From assembly GCA_019636555.1 (NCBI GenBank), contig JAHBXH010000001.1:2576928-2640927 (forward strand): DNA of 64,000 nucleotides, written 5' to 3'. Source of the DNA: Phycisphaeraceae bacterium (lineage in GTDB: Bacteria > Planctomycetota > Phycisphaerae > Phycisphaerales > UBA1924). The notes under the pieces are model-generated. The model ran no database searches, was not told the origin of the DNA, and saw nothing but the letters and a program-made list of their open reading frames with translations. Made by a program: the position numbers and the translations under genes. Below, in pieces: positions 43,634 to 53,597 of the stretch; position 1 is the first letter of the stretch; each line of letters begins with the position of its first letter.

Positions 43634-44740
43634 TCAGATGGACGACGCCGATTCGGCGGCTCCGGCCTCCCGTCGAAATGCGTTGTCGGGCTCGCGCGGC
43701 GGCTCGGCGGCGCGAGCCGATTGCCATGCCGCGATCCAGTGGCCGCTGCGCACTTCGACAAGGCGTGGAGCCGATGTGCGCGTCCCGCCTTGCGCGGCAT
43801 GGACACCGGGGAACCAGGGAACAACCGATTCTTCGCCCGAGGCAAGACAGGGAACCGGCGCGAATTCCGACGGATTGTCGAGAACCTCACGAACCGTGAT
43901 CAAGCGCTCGCGCGGACGGCCCAGACGGGGAACGCTCGCGAGCAGGCCGCGCGTGTACGGATGCAACGGGTGAGCGAAGATGGTTTCCACCGAGGCGTAT
44001 TCGACGACGCGCCCGCCGTACATCACGCATACGACATCCGCGTTTTCCGCCACGACTCCCATGTCGTGCGTGATCAGGAGCACGCTCATCGAGCGCGAGT
44101 CTTTCAGCGAACGCAATAGTTCAAGTATCTGCGCCTGAATCGTCACATCGAGCGCGGTGGTCGGTTCGTCCGCGATCAAAAGAGATGGTTGACACGAGAG
44201 CGCCATTGCGATCATGACGCGCTGACGCATCCCGCCGGAAAACTGGTGCGGATACTGCGAAAACCTTGTCTCCGGTTCGCGGATGCCGACGCTTCGCATC
44301 GCGTCGAGCGCGATCTGCTTCGCCTGCTTGCTGCCAGCACCCTGATGGATGCGCACGGCCTCGACGATCTGCTCCCCCACCGTGAACACAGGATTCAGGC
44401 TGCTCATCGGCTCCTGAAAAATCATCGCGATCTCGGCGCCACGGATGCGCCGCATCGACGGCGCATCGAGCGCGAGGAGATCGACTATGCCCTTGCGCGA
44501 GACAAAGTCGGCGCGGCCTCGCTCCACGCGCGAAGCCGGGATGAGTTTCAAGAGCGACATCGCCGTCACCGACTTGCCGCTGCCCGATTCACCGACGATC
44601 GCGAGCGTTTGCTTCGGATGAATCGTGAACGACACACCGTCCGCGGCGTGGAACTTTTCTTCGCCGGGTGCGCGCGCTGGAAAACTGACCGCCAGATCGC
44701 GCACGCGCAGAATCGGATCGCTCGAAATCGGAACACTCAT
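43634..44740 (-). CDS. peptide/nickel (Opp/Dpp-type) ABC transporter ATP-binding protein
   Basis: 368 residues from ATG 44740, overlapping the upstream permease by four bases (ATGA). Motifs: Walker [11 protein letters not shown]-loop in [19 protein letters not shown], signature [11 protein letters not shown], Walker [13 protein letters not shown], and H-loop ITHDMG. This is the OppD-type half. The oligopeptide-binding C-terminal Cys motif of OppD is altered ([12 protein letters not shown]). A second ATPase (OppF) and the second permease (OppB) are not in view. Confidence 0.93.
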   Translation of the reverse strand: MSVPISSDPILRVRDLAVSFPARAPGEEKFHAADGVSFTIHPKQTLAIVGESGSGKSVTAMSLLKLIPASRVERGRADFVSRKGIVDLLALDAPSMRRIRGAEIAMIFQEPMSSLNPVFTVGEQIVEAVRIHQGAGSKQAKQIALDAMRSVGIREPETRFSQYPHQFSGGMRQRVMIAMALSCQPSLLIADEPTTALDVTIQAQILELLRSLKDSRSMSVLLITHDMGVVAENADVVCVMYGGRVVEYASVETIFAHPLHPYTRGLLASVPRLGRPRERLITVREVLDNPSEFAPVPCLASGEESVVPWFPGVHAAQGGTRTSAPRLVEVRSGHWIAAWQSARAAEPPREPDNAFRREAGAAESASSI

Positions 44741-45894
44741 CGGCGCTGTCTCCTCGGGTCGAGCGCTTCGCGCAGTCCCTCGCCGACAAAGTTGAGCGCG
44801 AGAAGCGTGAGCCCGAGCAGCAGACACGGGAACAGCAGCAACCACCAGTTCGATCGGTAGGGGTTCAGCTCCGGGAGGCCTTCCGCGGCCAGATTTCCCC
44901 AGCTCGGCAATGGCGGCTTCACGCCGATCCCGAGAAAACTCAGAAAACTCTCCTGCAGAATCGCCTGCGGCACGGTCAGTGTCGCGTAGACGATGATTGG
45001 CGCCATCAGGTTCGGAAGCAGATGCACAAATAGAATCCGCCGGCGCGAAGCACCGATCGCTCGCGCGGCTTCGACGAACGGCTGGTTCTTCAGACTCATG
45101 ACCTGACCACGGATCACGCGGGCCATTGTGAGCCAACTGAAGCCGCCGATCGCGATGAACAGCACGGCCAGATCGAGGGTCGTTCTTCCGGTTTGAGATA
45201 TCTCGCGGGGCGGCACGGCGTGGAGCGCTTCATCTTCGAGCCGGCGCTTGAGCTCGCCATCTGCTTCGAGCTCGCGGCGAACAGCCTGCTTGTCGCTCGG
45301 CTTCGATTCGGCCGCGAGTGTCGTCGCAACCTTCGATTCAATCCATGCCGCGCGTTCGCGCTCGCGGCTGACATACTCCCCCACTACGGCGTCCGCCGCG
45401 ACGGCGAGCAGCACGACAAGCAGCACATAGGGCAACCCGTACAGCACATCGACGATGCGCATGAGGAGCGCGTCGAGTCTTCCCCCGGCGTAGCCGCTGA
45501 TCGCGCCGTAGAGGGTGCCGATGAACACGGAGAGCAATGCCGCGGCGATTCCGATCGTGAGCGAAACTCCTCCCCCCGCGAGCACGCGCACCAAGAGGCT
45601 TCGTCCGATTGCATCCGAACCGAGGAAGAAGTGCGGCGCTTGAGCTTCACCTGCTCGCGGCGCCGAATCGCCAGGCGCCAGTGCCCCCGGCGCCCAGAAC
45701 GGCGGCAAACGTGCATCATTGATCGAGCCCGCGTTGTAGCGCGGCACGATCGCGCCGTCGTCGCGCACTCCGCCGAGCGTCCACGGGAGCGTGAGCACGC
45801 ACACGGCGAACATCAAGATGAGGAAACCGGCGCCGATCAGGCCGGGAATGGATCGAGTGAAGGGGTTGTCGCGTGTCGCGCCGAGACCCAACAT
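44737..45894 (-). CDS. Opp/Dpp-type ABC transporter permease with periplasmic-loop insertion
   Basis: 385 residues from ATG 45894, with five to six membrane helices. The OppC-type core is present: [40 protein letters not shown], and the EAA-loop [19 protein letters not shown] with [19 protein letters not shown]. Between the third and fourth helices a charged insertion of ~65 residues (from [14 protein letters not shown] to PPREISQTG) is not found in ordinary OppC. The partner ATPase overlaps its stop. OppB and the binding protein are not here; tRNA-Pro lies immediately upstream. Confidence 0.9.
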   Translation of the reverse strand: MLGLGATRDNPFTRSIPGLIGAGFLILMFAVCVLTLPWTLGGVRDDGAIVPRYNAGSINDARLPPFWAPGALAPGDSAPRAGEAQAPHFFLGSDAIGRSLLVRVLAGGGVSLTIGIAAALLSVFIGTLYGAISGYAGGRLDALLMRIVDVLYGLPYVLLVVLLAVAADAVVGEYVSRERERAAWIESKVATTLAAESKPSDKQAVRRELEADGELKRRLEDEALHAVPPREISQTGRTTLDLAVLFIAIGGFSWLTMARVIRGQVMSLKNQPFVEAARAIGASRRRILFVHLLPNLMAPIIVYATLTVPQAILQESFLSFLGIGVKPPLPSWGNLAAEGLPELNPYRSNWWLLLFPCLLLGLTLLALNFVGEGLREALDPRRQRR

Positions 45895-45921
45895 GGGACA
45901 GCACGATAGCGAGTGAAGGAA

Positions 45922-45995
45922 TCAGGGTGACAGGATTCGAACCTGCGACCTTGTGGACCCAAACCACACGCTCTACCAAGCTGAGCTACACCCTG
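45922..45995 (-). tRNA. tRNA-Pro (TGG)
   Basis: 74 bases. Acceptor CAGGGTG pairs with CACCCTG, discriminator A. The anticodon stem TGTGG/CCACA encloses TTTGGGT (anticodon UGG), and the T loop is GGTTCGAATCC. The D arm is GTAGCTCAGCTTGGTAGAGC. CCA is not encoded. It is 27 bases upstream of the ABC permease start. Confidence 0.95.
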
Positions 45996-46020
45996 AAAGT
46001 GTGCGGGAACTGTAGCGGAG

Positions 46021-46080
46021 GGGGAAAGGGACAGAGGGCCAAAGGGGCAGAGTGGCAAAGGGGCAAAGAGAGAAAGACTG
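46021..46080. repeat. purine-rich low-complexity tract
   Basis: Imperfect tandem purine-rich units based on AAAGGGGCA(A/G)AG, repeated about four times between 46021 and 46080. No coding or regulatory meaning is apparent. It lies between tRNA-Pro and the terminator of the GspK-like gene. Confidence 0.4.
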
Positions 46081-46148
46081 AGAGCAGAGAGCCAACCACA
46101 GCTGCAAAGCTGGCGACGGGTGGCCTGATCCGGCCGGGCATTGCGTGG

Positions 46149-46180
46149 AAATGAAAAGCGCCGGTAGAGGTCGCCGGCGC
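46149..46180 (-). terminator. probable terminator of the pilin-cluster operon
   Basis: A 7-bp stem (GCGCCGG at 46158-46164, CCGGCGC at 46174-46180, 9-base loop), followed on the minus strand by a U-rich run (complement of AAATGAAAA at 46149-46157). It lies about 46 bases beyond the stop of the GspK-like gene and may end the whole cluster transcript. Confidence 0.6.
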
Positions 46181-46225
46181 GGAGGGGTCGGGCGTGTTGT
46201 GCCGCGGCGAGCGCGGCGGCACCGA

Positions 46226-49200
46226 TCAGAGCGGCAGTTCGACGAACGCCAGCACGCGCGGCTTCTGGCCGATCTTGGTGACGTTCGAGCGATCGATGAT
46301 CATGAGGAAGCGGCGTTCGACGCTCGGGACCATCGGCTGTGCCGAGGGCAGCCCCTCGACATCGGATCGCTGGTAGCCGCGGGCGATGAACCAGACGGCG
46401 TACATGTCGCTCCGGACCGAGACGCTGCCGAGCAGACCGGAGAGGATCTTGAGTTTGTCCTGGTAGGTGTGGCCGAACTGGAGAGGCTTTATGTCGGTGA
46501 TCTTGGGGTTGGCGGGGTCGGCGGGATCGATCTCACGCGCCAGAATATTGTCGACGCCCAGCATGTTTGCCGGTTTGTCCACGTCGCGGTACCCGAGGCA
46601 GTCGATGTTGCTCAATCTCTTCTGCAAGTCTGCGGTCGTTGTCGTGACGGCGTTTGTTGGAGGATCAAACTCGACGTGGCGTGTGGCAAGCAGCTCTGCA
46701 ACAGACTGGAACCCGGCGCCTTCCCGGAGTCCGCGAATGCCGCTCGACCAGTAGCGCCCACCCGAATAGACAGTCGGGTTGCTGCCGAGGTTGGAGTAGT
46801 CGCCGATTCCCGTGTCGTTAGGACCGATGAGTTGCGCGCCCGTCGAATCGAGGCTCGCCGCCTTGCGATCGAAGAAGCCGGCGAACCAGGTCGGCGATCC
46901 CGCCGGACCGCCGGTGATCTTCGCCATCGGCCGCAATTCCACGGCGATCTTGTCGCGGTAGGACTCGATCATCGCGGCGATGTCGGTCTTGAGCGCCTCG
47001 TCCTTCCGGTTGGTCTCGTCGGCACCGGGCCAGAAGGTGCTGGGCTGCTGGCTTTTGGCAGTATCGACAAGTTCATTCTGGGACGGAAAGGTCATCGGCA
47101 ATACCCGCAGCACGGCCTGCGGCGCGGTGTTGATGTTGACAAGCCCGGGTGTTGCGATGCTGAGGCTCGCGTAGTCATCCGGCTGGGTGCGGAACATCGT
47201 GAGCACGTTTCCGGCGATCGGTGCACCCGTGCCGGCGGTGTACGCCTTCCCGCTGGTGTCGAAGCGCACCGGAACATAATCATCGAGTTTCAGGAAACCC
47301 GAATCAAAGAGGGGCTTGGCTTGGGCGGACGTTGTCGCTGTCTGATCGAAATACCAGTAATCAAGAGGGCCGTTCGCGGTCGCGCCGAGCGCCGGATCGT
47401 ATTTATCTCGGTCGGCGTATCCCATAGCGATTGCGAGCGCCTCGGCGGTCGTCGTCCACTGCCTCATCATGTCGGGAACACCAGAATTCTCCATTGGAGA
47501 ACCGTTGATATCCACCGGCACGTGCGAGCAACCGATTGCCATAACGTTGAGCAGATCGGTCGTGCGAATCTGGCTCTTGCCGTTCGGCGTGAAGTCCTCT
47601 TTGTAGCCTTCGTACTTATTTGCGTTTTGCGCGAGTTCCCGACGCAGATCTTTGAAGTCAGTTCCGGCTTTGTTCTTTCCGATATCGTCGGTCCACTCGT
47701 TGGCATACTGAGCCAACGTGGGAAAAACCGGTCCAAGACCACGCCAATCGATGGGGTAGCGCCCGATGTACCGCGCACCTGAGCCGAGCGCGAGATCTGC
47801 CGATACCGTGGACAATTGCACCACCTGATTTGAACCCTTTGAGTTCGCAACAGGAAGCACCTCGTTGTCGTACCACGTCGTCGGCACAGCGTCTTTCGGA
47901 TCGATCGCCCACGCCGGAAGCATTCCCGCACTCAGGTTTGTCGTCGCGGGATCACCTTTCCTGCGGACATGCGCGGCGAGCGTGATCGTGACGCGCGTGT
48001 TGTAGTTGGGGGTACCATCGGAAAGAAGGGGGTTCGGTACAATCGGATCTTGCTTCGCCTGAAGCGGAGAAGCATCCACATACATGTTGACGATGTTTCC
48101 CCCGGTGCCCTGACCGGGCTTCATCCTTTGATCAAGCACGATTCTGTTTGTGGTATCTCCGGGGATTTCCAGCCGAATACGGTCGCACAACCGGTCGTTC
48201 CAGATTGTATTCGGTGAGACAGCGAGACTGTCATCTCCCACAATTGATCCGGAATCAACCCGAACGGTCCGCATGAGCAGCACCGATTGGTCGGAATCGT
48301 ACTGAGGCAGCAACTTCGTGAACGCAAAGGACGCCTTGCTCAAGCCCGCGATGCCGGCAGCGCCAAATGCGCTATCTGCCCGCAGCATCTTGATCCGGCG
48401 AAACTCCCGCGCCGGAGGGCCGGCCTCCGACTTGGTCGCCGGACCAAGCTGCTTCTCCAGCCAATCTTCAAAGTACTTCGGATTCTTTGGATCGGAAGTC
48501 AGCGTTCGATCTGTTGCATTGAACCTTTGTTCCACAATAGACTTCGCATCACGATTCAACGCGTAGAATAGAATTGTCTCATTCGGCCGAATTGTGACCG
48601 GCTGAACGGTGTAGTTTCCGGAGTACTCATCCCCAACTTTTTGTTCGACAACATCGGCGAGCAGGAAGTACGACGCCTCCGCTCCGACTCCCACCTGAAG
48701 GTAGAAACCGTCTTCCACCAGGTTGGCCGAAAATTGCGCGCCAGAAGTGGTGGAAAATGTCGTGCCGAACTGGCCGCCGCCGGAACAGAGCGTAATTGCG
48801 TGAGCGAACGGGTTGTGGACCTTGACCGCGAGGAGCCGGAACATCAAATCCTGGTTGTCTTCCTTCGTCACATCACCGTTGATTGTGACCTCAGAAAAAT
48901 TGGGTTTTCCCGAGACCGGCGTAAGCTCCATGTCGGCCTTGGGGAAGGTGAAGGGCCCCGACTGAATCGGCACGTCGCGATACACCGTGAAGCTCGCGAC
49001 CTCGGTCAGGAACGGGTGCGGATCTCCCATTCCATAGATGTTCACCGCCGGCGCGGGAACCGGAGCCGCCTTCGTCACGGGCAGCTTCGCGCCGTCCGTC
49101 GTCGTGGGATTCAGTCGCGCCAGATTCAAGCGACGGTCGCCGTCCGACCACCACGCGGGAAAATACTGCTTCCAATCGACGATGGCCGTTGTGTCCTGGG

Positions 49201-51523
49201 GAAGGCTCGCCGCCGCATCCTTGTACACCGGCTCCGCCAGCACCAACACGTACGGCGCTCTTGAGACCGTTCCGGTCTGGGGCTGGGCGCCTGATGCGAA
49301 GTTCGCCGCCATGTGGCCCGCGGCGAGAAGCGCCGTCATCGGTCCCTGGCCACCGTAAAACATCGCACGAAAAGCCTTTGAATCGTTGTCGGTCTTGATG
49401 TCTTTCCACACCTCAACCGGAGTCGCGCCACCGGGGTGATAGAACACCAGCCCCGGCATCAGCGCCTTGGTGTACGCCTCGAACAGGTCCTTCGCCGTCG
49501 GGTTGAGCGGCACGAACGTCGAAAGATCCGAATCGGTCAGTTCCGGCGGGTTATCGATGCTGGTCACCGAGACACTCGCCGGGACGATCGGGCGGGCGCC
49601 GCTCAGCGTCGTCAGGTACTGGCGCAGGTCGACGTAGCTCTTGAGCATCGCCGAATCAGTCGGCTGGCCCGCGTTGGCGCCCGTGATGTACGCGAGGCGC
49701 TCGCGCTCGAGCGCGGTCGATCGGTTGTCGCGCACCGGGCTGAAATCGACTCCCGGCGTATTGATGCTTGCGGGTGCCGTCTTGAAATTGGTCCAGCGTT
49801 GGCCGCCGAGCGCCGCTTCGAGCGAACTGGTCACTTCCGAGTCGTTGACCGAGCGGTAGGTCAGCAGCTCGATGAGGTTGTTGAGCTTGAAACCGAGGCC
49901 GTAGTCGATCGCACCGGTGATCGGTGAAGCAAATCCGCCGCCTCCACCCAGGAAGGTCGCGTCCGGATCGCCTTTCGCCTTGTCCGTGTCTCGGTAGGCG
50001 GGGCGGGCAACTGATGGAGCGGCGCCGGTGAAAAAATCCCGACGTGCCGCAATCGTCTTGAAACTGTTCTTCGCGTCGAGCAGCGGATTGACTGTGAAAT
50101 TGCTGAAGCGTCCCGGGGGCCGACCGACGTTGAGCGCCGCGCGCAGCGATTCGTACCCGCCCCACCCGATGTCGAGCGACAAGCTTGGGTTGCCCGGGAA
50201 TGCTCCGCCGTCCTTGTCGGTGTAGCCAGAGTAATCCTGCGACACGGGCTTTCCGTTGGCAGGCCCGCGCAGGCCGGTGTACCCACCGTCGTAACTCAAA
50301 GACTGCGTTCCGTCGTTGATCTGATTCGCCAGCGCGCCCGCATTGGAGCCATTCAGAATTGACTCGCGGAAATCGCGCATCGTCAGCAGGCGTCGGAGAT
50401 CGACATCACTCGGATTGAGGCCGATCACATCGCCCTTGTCCGGCATCTTCCCGGCGTCGGCGTTCGGGTCGTTGGGGTTCGCGTTCGAATCGCCCGCGAT
50501 GTTGATATTGACCAGCGAGGACAGGTCGATGATCCGCGCGGCAAAGAACCAGCGGAAGTTGGGATCGCGGGGCAGCAGACTGCGGAAGAACTGAGGCGTG
50601 GTCGGTCCGCCGGTCTGGTTCGGATCGCGTGAATCGATCATCTCGAACCAGCGCGCATCGAGGAAGCCGTCTCCATCCGTGTCGGCCCACTGGTAAGGCG
50701 GATAGGCCGGGTCGCTCGGAAGAATCGGCGTGCCGGCGTCTGTGAACGGGCCGCGTGCCGGACGGAACGCCCCGACCTGCCACGAATCGAAGATCGCCGG
50801 ATTCTGATACTCGGGAGTGGTGTTGGAGATCGCGGTCGGGCTCCAGGGGGGCGGAGCATCTTTCTTGCCCGATTGATCGGTCAGCGAGAGATTGCCATTG
50901 GTGTGCAAATCGCCCGCGGCTTCGGACGTTCCCGGCTTGGCGTTGAAGTTGTCACGCAGATTGAACAGGTTGACGAATCGCCCGTCCGGCGCGATGTTGC
51001 TGATGTGGAGCCAGTCGCGGCGCTTGTTGAAGTGCTTGGCGGTGCCGTCCTGCGGCGGCGGGTTGTTCGCGACCGGATCGAAATTGATCCACGCCGGCGT
51101 CGTGCTCGCGAGCCACGGATCGTCGCCCGCGCCCGTCACGCGGAAAAAATTCGGATTGGTCCGGTCGGCGATGCTGCTGTCGGCCTGCCAGCTCGTGGTC
51201 GGGATATCCCACGCTTCGCGCACGTAGGTCGACACCGACGGCGGCGGAAACTTCGAGTTGCTCGGGTCGGCCGAGACGGAAACCACATCGTCGGCGATGA
51301 CCTGCGCGACATAATCAGAAAACAGGCTAATAATCTCGTCGGAGCGGTCGCGCCGCGCGAGCGAAGCGCTCGCGCGCTTGTCGGCGTTGCCCACGGCGAC
51401 GTAGACGATCATGATGATCGACATCATCGCCAGCGTGCCGACGACCAGCACCATGAAAGAGCCGCGCCGTCGTGATCGCAGCAAGAGCCGCGCGTTCTCG
51501 ATTGACTTAGAAAGTCGATTCAT
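46226..51523 (-). CDS. giant GspK-like pseudopilin protein
   Basis: 1765 residues from ATG 51523, preceded by GGAGG; GTG 51565 (four-base overlap with the previous stop) is an alternative that adds 14 residues. The N-terminus resembles type II secretion minor pseudopilin K: a short positive leader ending in RRRG, then SFMVLVVGTLAMMSIIMIVY without Glu5, as in GspK. Near residue 1460 lies LVNINTAPQAVLRVLP, the helix-hairpin-helix-like motif found in GspK. Ordinary GspK has ~300-350 residues, so about 1400 residues are additional; they are rich in Asn, Asp, Gly and Pro, consistent with surface or pilus-tip beta structure. It ends the pilin-like operon. Confidence 0.8.
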   Translation of the reverse strand: MNRLSKSIENARLLLRSRRRGSFMVLVVGTLAMMSIIMIVYVAVGNADKRASASLARRDRSDEIISLFSDYVAQVIADDVVSVSADPSNSKFPPPSVSTYVREAWDIPTTSWQADSSIADRTNPNFFRVTGAGDDPWLASTTPAWINFDPVANNPPPQDGTAKHFNKRRDWLHISNIAPDGRFVNLFNLRDNFNAKPGTSEAAGDLHTNGNLSLTDQSGKKDAPPPWSPTAISNTTPEYQNPAIFDSWQVGAFRPARGPFTDAGTPILPSDPAYPPYQWADTDGDGFLDARWFEMIDSRDPNQTGGPTTPQFFRSLLPRDPNFRWFFAARIIDLSSLVNINIAGDSNANPNDPNADAGKMPDKGDVIGLNPSDVDLRRLLTMRDFRESILNGSNAGALANQINDGTQSLSYDGGYTGLRGPANGKPVSQDYSGYTDKDGGAFPGNPSLSLDIGWGGYESLRAALNVGRPPGRFSNFTVNPLLDAKNSFKTIAARRDFFTGAAPSVARPAYRDTDKAKGDPDATFLGGGGGFASPITGAIDYGLGFKLNNLIELLTYRSVNDSEVTSSLEAALGGQRWTNFKTAPASINTPGVDFSPVRDNRSTALERERLAYITGANAGQPTDSAMLKSYVDLRQYLTTLSGARPIVPASVSVTSIDNPPELTDSDLSTFVPLNPTAKDLFEAYTKALMPGLVFYHPGGATPVEVWKDIKTDNDSKAFRAMFYGGQGPMTALLAAGHMAANFASGAQPQTGTVSRAPYVLVLAEPVYKDAAASLPQDTTAIVDWKQYFPAWWSDGDRRLNLARLNPTTTDGAKLPVTKAAPVPAPAVNIYGMGDPHPFLTEVASFTVYRDVPIQSGPFTFPKADMELTPVSGKPNFSEVTINGDVTKEDNQDLMFRLLAVKVHNPFAHAITLCSGGGQFGTTFSTTSGAQFSANLVEDGFYLQVGVGAEASYFLLADVVEQKVGDEYSGNYTVQPVTIRPNETILFYALNRDAKSIVEQRFNATDRTLTSDPKNPKYFEDWLEKQLGPATKSEAGPPAREFRRIKMLRADSAFGAAGIAGLSKASFAFTKLLPQYDSDQSVLLMRTVRVDSGSIVGDDSLAVSPNTIWNDRLCDRIRLEIPGDTTNRIVLDQRMKPGQGTGGNIVNMYVDASPLQAKQDPIVPNPLLSDGTPNYNTRVTITLAAHVRRKGDPATTNLSAGMLPAWAIDPKDAVPTTWYDNEVLPVANSKGSNQVVQLSTVSADLALGSGARYIGRYPIDWRGLGPVFPTLAQYANEWTDDIGKNKAGTDFKDLRRELAQNANKYEGYKEDFTPNGKSQIRTTDLLNVMAIGCSHVPVDINGSPMENSGVPDMMRQWTTTAEALAIAMGYADRDKYDPALGATANGPLDYWYFDQTATTSAQAKPLFDSGFLKLDDYVPVRFDTSGKAYTAGTGAPIAGNVLTMFRTQPDDYASLSIATPGLVNINTAPQAVLRVLPMTFPSQNELVDTAKSQQPSTFWPGADETNRKDEALKTDIAAMIESYRDKIAVELRPMAKITGGPAGSPTWFAGFFDRKAASLDSTGAQLIGPNDTGIGDYSNLGSNPTVYSGGRYWSSGIRGLREGAGFQSVAELLATRHVEFDPPTNAVTTTTADLQKRLSNIDCLGYRDVDKPANMLGVDNILAREIDPADPANPKITDIKPLQFGHTYQDKLKILSGLLGSVSVRSDMYAVWFIARGYQRSDVEGLPSAQPMVPSVERRFLMIIDRSNVTKIGQKPRVLAFVELPL

Positions 51524-51561
51524 ATCGCCTCCACGCTTCTTGGCCGGACTCACAGCCGGAC

Positions 51562-53583
51562 TCACAGTTTTGGCCCGGGCGGCAGGTCGAACACATACTG
51601 GAAGGTCTGCTCGATCGACGGGTCGGCGGCGTCGGCGAGCGTGAACGTCACGCGGATCATTTTCGGCCAGGCCCAGGGGATGCTGGGCGGTTCGTTCGTG
51701 TTCTGCTTTTTGTACGTCGGGTCGAGGTAGCCGAAATATGAAATCAGAGAGAGCTTGTCAAATCCATCTATGTTCCGCTTGTAGACGCCGTGGACCAGCC
51801 ATTCGGGAACAACGTAGTCGGAAATGGTCGAAACTCCCGACCATTCGGGATCGCCCTTGAACGGCTTGTACGAAAGATCGAGGCCGAGGGCGCTGTCGGG
51901 AAACTGCGGATAAGGCTCGGCGGAACCGGGGCGCTGATAGTGATAGACGCCGGTCGGTTGACCGTTTGCTCCGTAGATCGTTCGCCCGTACCAGATCGTC
52001 TGGTTGCTGAAGTCGGTGAGTTTTCCGGTGATCGGGTCGTTCGCCTTGGTGTTGGGCGGATAGGTCTGGCCGAAGGACCACTCGACGACGAATTCGGAGC
52101 AGTTCGCCGCGATCTTGGAAAGCCCGACCATGAGCAGGTCATTGCGCTTGGTTTGCACGGCGCGGTTCGTAAAGCGATCCAGCGTGCCACGCACGTCCGG
52201 CAAGACGTCCTCGCAACGAATCCGGAATCCGACACGTCCCTGCAAGCCATCGCCGGTATTGATAGCTGATACGTCCTGATTCCAGATCGTGGGGTGATAG
52301 CCGCTGGGTGCGGGCATCGCATTGAGCATCCACGACTGCATGCGCGCAGCAGTCGTGCTAAACGCGCTCTGTGTTCGAGGTTGAACCGCCGTGACGTACG
52401 ACGATTGGTAAACCGACGGGTCGACTTGTTTGCCATTCACCATAATGCCATTGACAAAGCCCTTCATCAGCGGAATCGGTGCTTCCAGCACACCGATTCC
52501 CTGGAGGGTGCGGGGACCGAAAAGGAAACTCCCGTCCTTTTGATCGTTGGGGCTGTACCTGCTTCCGTTGACCACCATCGCGATTTCGTCGAGATCGGTC
52601 GAAGCGATATCGACGACGCCGGAAATGGAACGAGGGGCTACTCCCTGCACGTTGAAGTCTCCGCCGCTTGATCTATCTCGATCCCAGAAGAACGCGAAGT
52701 TCTTCGCGACCTGCCCCCCGTACTGCCGATCGGTCATGGGAAGCATCTCGTTCAGGCTTCGGAAGATGCTGTTGGCGGCGGGCTGCCCGGCGATTTGGAA
52801 TGTGCTGTCGGAAGAGAGATTGGTCAGCGCCTGACCGCCGCTCGCGTACGGGTCACCCGGAAAAGACGGTCGGGGACGATCCACCGGCCAGCCGCCGTCG
52901 GATGGCGTGGTCGGACGAATGAGCAGCGTCGCCTGTCGCACGAGGTTCCAAGTGCTCGCGTAGCGACTAATTCCCGACCCGCGAGTCTCGCCCAAGCGAG
53001 ACGAAGTCGAAGCCCTGAACCAGTCCGCAAACCATGGTGAAAAATAGTGAATGTCGGAGTTGTTTTCCTGTTCCTGCGCAGGCGTCACCGGACTGGCTTT
53101 CTGCCCGTGCCCGTAATAAATCCGCGCGGAGCGACTCTTGGCCGTGCGCCCGGGGATCAGGTCCTCGCGCGCGGTGCGGTATTCGCCGTTGGCGAAGAAG
53201 AGAATCTCGTCGATGCGGCGCGGGCGCGGCGCGACCGGGTCGCCCTGGTAGCGGCTGACCGCGATCGGCACAGGATCCTGCTGAGCGTTGGTCCCCCCGA
53301 TCGTAAACTGGTGGCGCAGAACCAGGAACCCGTCACGCGTCATGTTCTCGAAGTCCTCGCGCATCTGCGATTCGAGGACAGCCGCCTGCTGCGTGAGCGC
53401 GCTCACCCGCTTGCCGGTCGTCACCGTTTTACCGACCGTCTGGAAGACCGCTGCGAGGCCGATCGAAACCAGCGCGATCGCGCCGATCGCGACGAGCATC
53501 TCCACCAGCGTGAACGCACGGCCAGCCGACGTTGCCACCGCTCGCGGGTTCAGGCAACGAATTGAATCAGATCGGTGGTTCAT
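51562..53583 (-). CDS. large prepilin-like protein (GspJ/PilW-like)
   Basis: 673 residues from ATG 53583, with AAAGG six bases upstream; longer frames to 53751 overlap the previous gene. The N-terminal prepilin motif is AGRAFTLVEMLVAIGAIALV, with Ala rather than Gly before Phe and Glu at position 5. A helix follows and then a long beta-rich region: for example ISAINTGDG-type residues, DEILFFANGEYRTARED and WSFGQTYPPNTKAND. Classic GspJ proteins have ~200 residues. It sits 14 bases after the preceding pseudopilin gene and 38 bases before the GspK-like start. Likely a minor pilin, exported by the pilus machine. Confidence 0.82.
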   Translation of the reverse strand: MNHRSDSIRCLNPRAVATSAGRAFTLVEMLVAIGAIALVSIGLAAVFQTVGKTVTTGKRVSALTQQAAVLESQMREDFENMTRDGFLVLRHQFTIGGTNAQQDPVPIAVSRYQGDPVAPRPRRIDEILFFANGEYRTAREDLIPGRTAKSRSARIYYGHGQKASPVTPAQEQENNSDIHYFSPWFADWFRASTSSRLGETRGSGISRYASTWNLVRQATLLIRPTTPSDGGWPVDRPRPSFPGDPYASGGQALTNLSSDSTFQIAGQPAANSIFRSLNEMLPMTDRQYGGQVAKNFAFFWDRDRSSGGDFNVQGVAPRSISGVVDIASTDLDEIAMVVNGSRYSPNDQKDGSFLFGPRTLQGIGVLEAPIPLMKGFVNGIMVNGKQVDPSVYQSSYVTAVQPRTQSAFSTTAARMQSWMLNAMPAPSGYHPTIWNQDVSAINTGDGLQGRVGFRIRCEDVLPDVRGTLDRFTNRAVQTKRNDLLMVGLSKIAANCSEFVVEWSFGQTYPPNTKANDPITGKLTDFSNQTIWYGRTIYGANGQPTGVYHYQRPGSAEPYPQFPDSALGLDLSYKPFKGDPEWSGVSTISDYVVPEWLVHGVYKRNIDGFDKLSLISYFGYLDPTYKKQNTNEPPSIPWAWPKMIRVTFTLADAADPSIEQTFQYVFDLPPGPKL

Positions 53584-53597
53584 GATGCACCTTTGAC

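Noticed and set aside
46145..47782. 545-codon open frame on the plus strand over the GspK-like gene
   Set aside because: No recognisable fold, and it overlaps a terminator and a convincing gene on the other strand.
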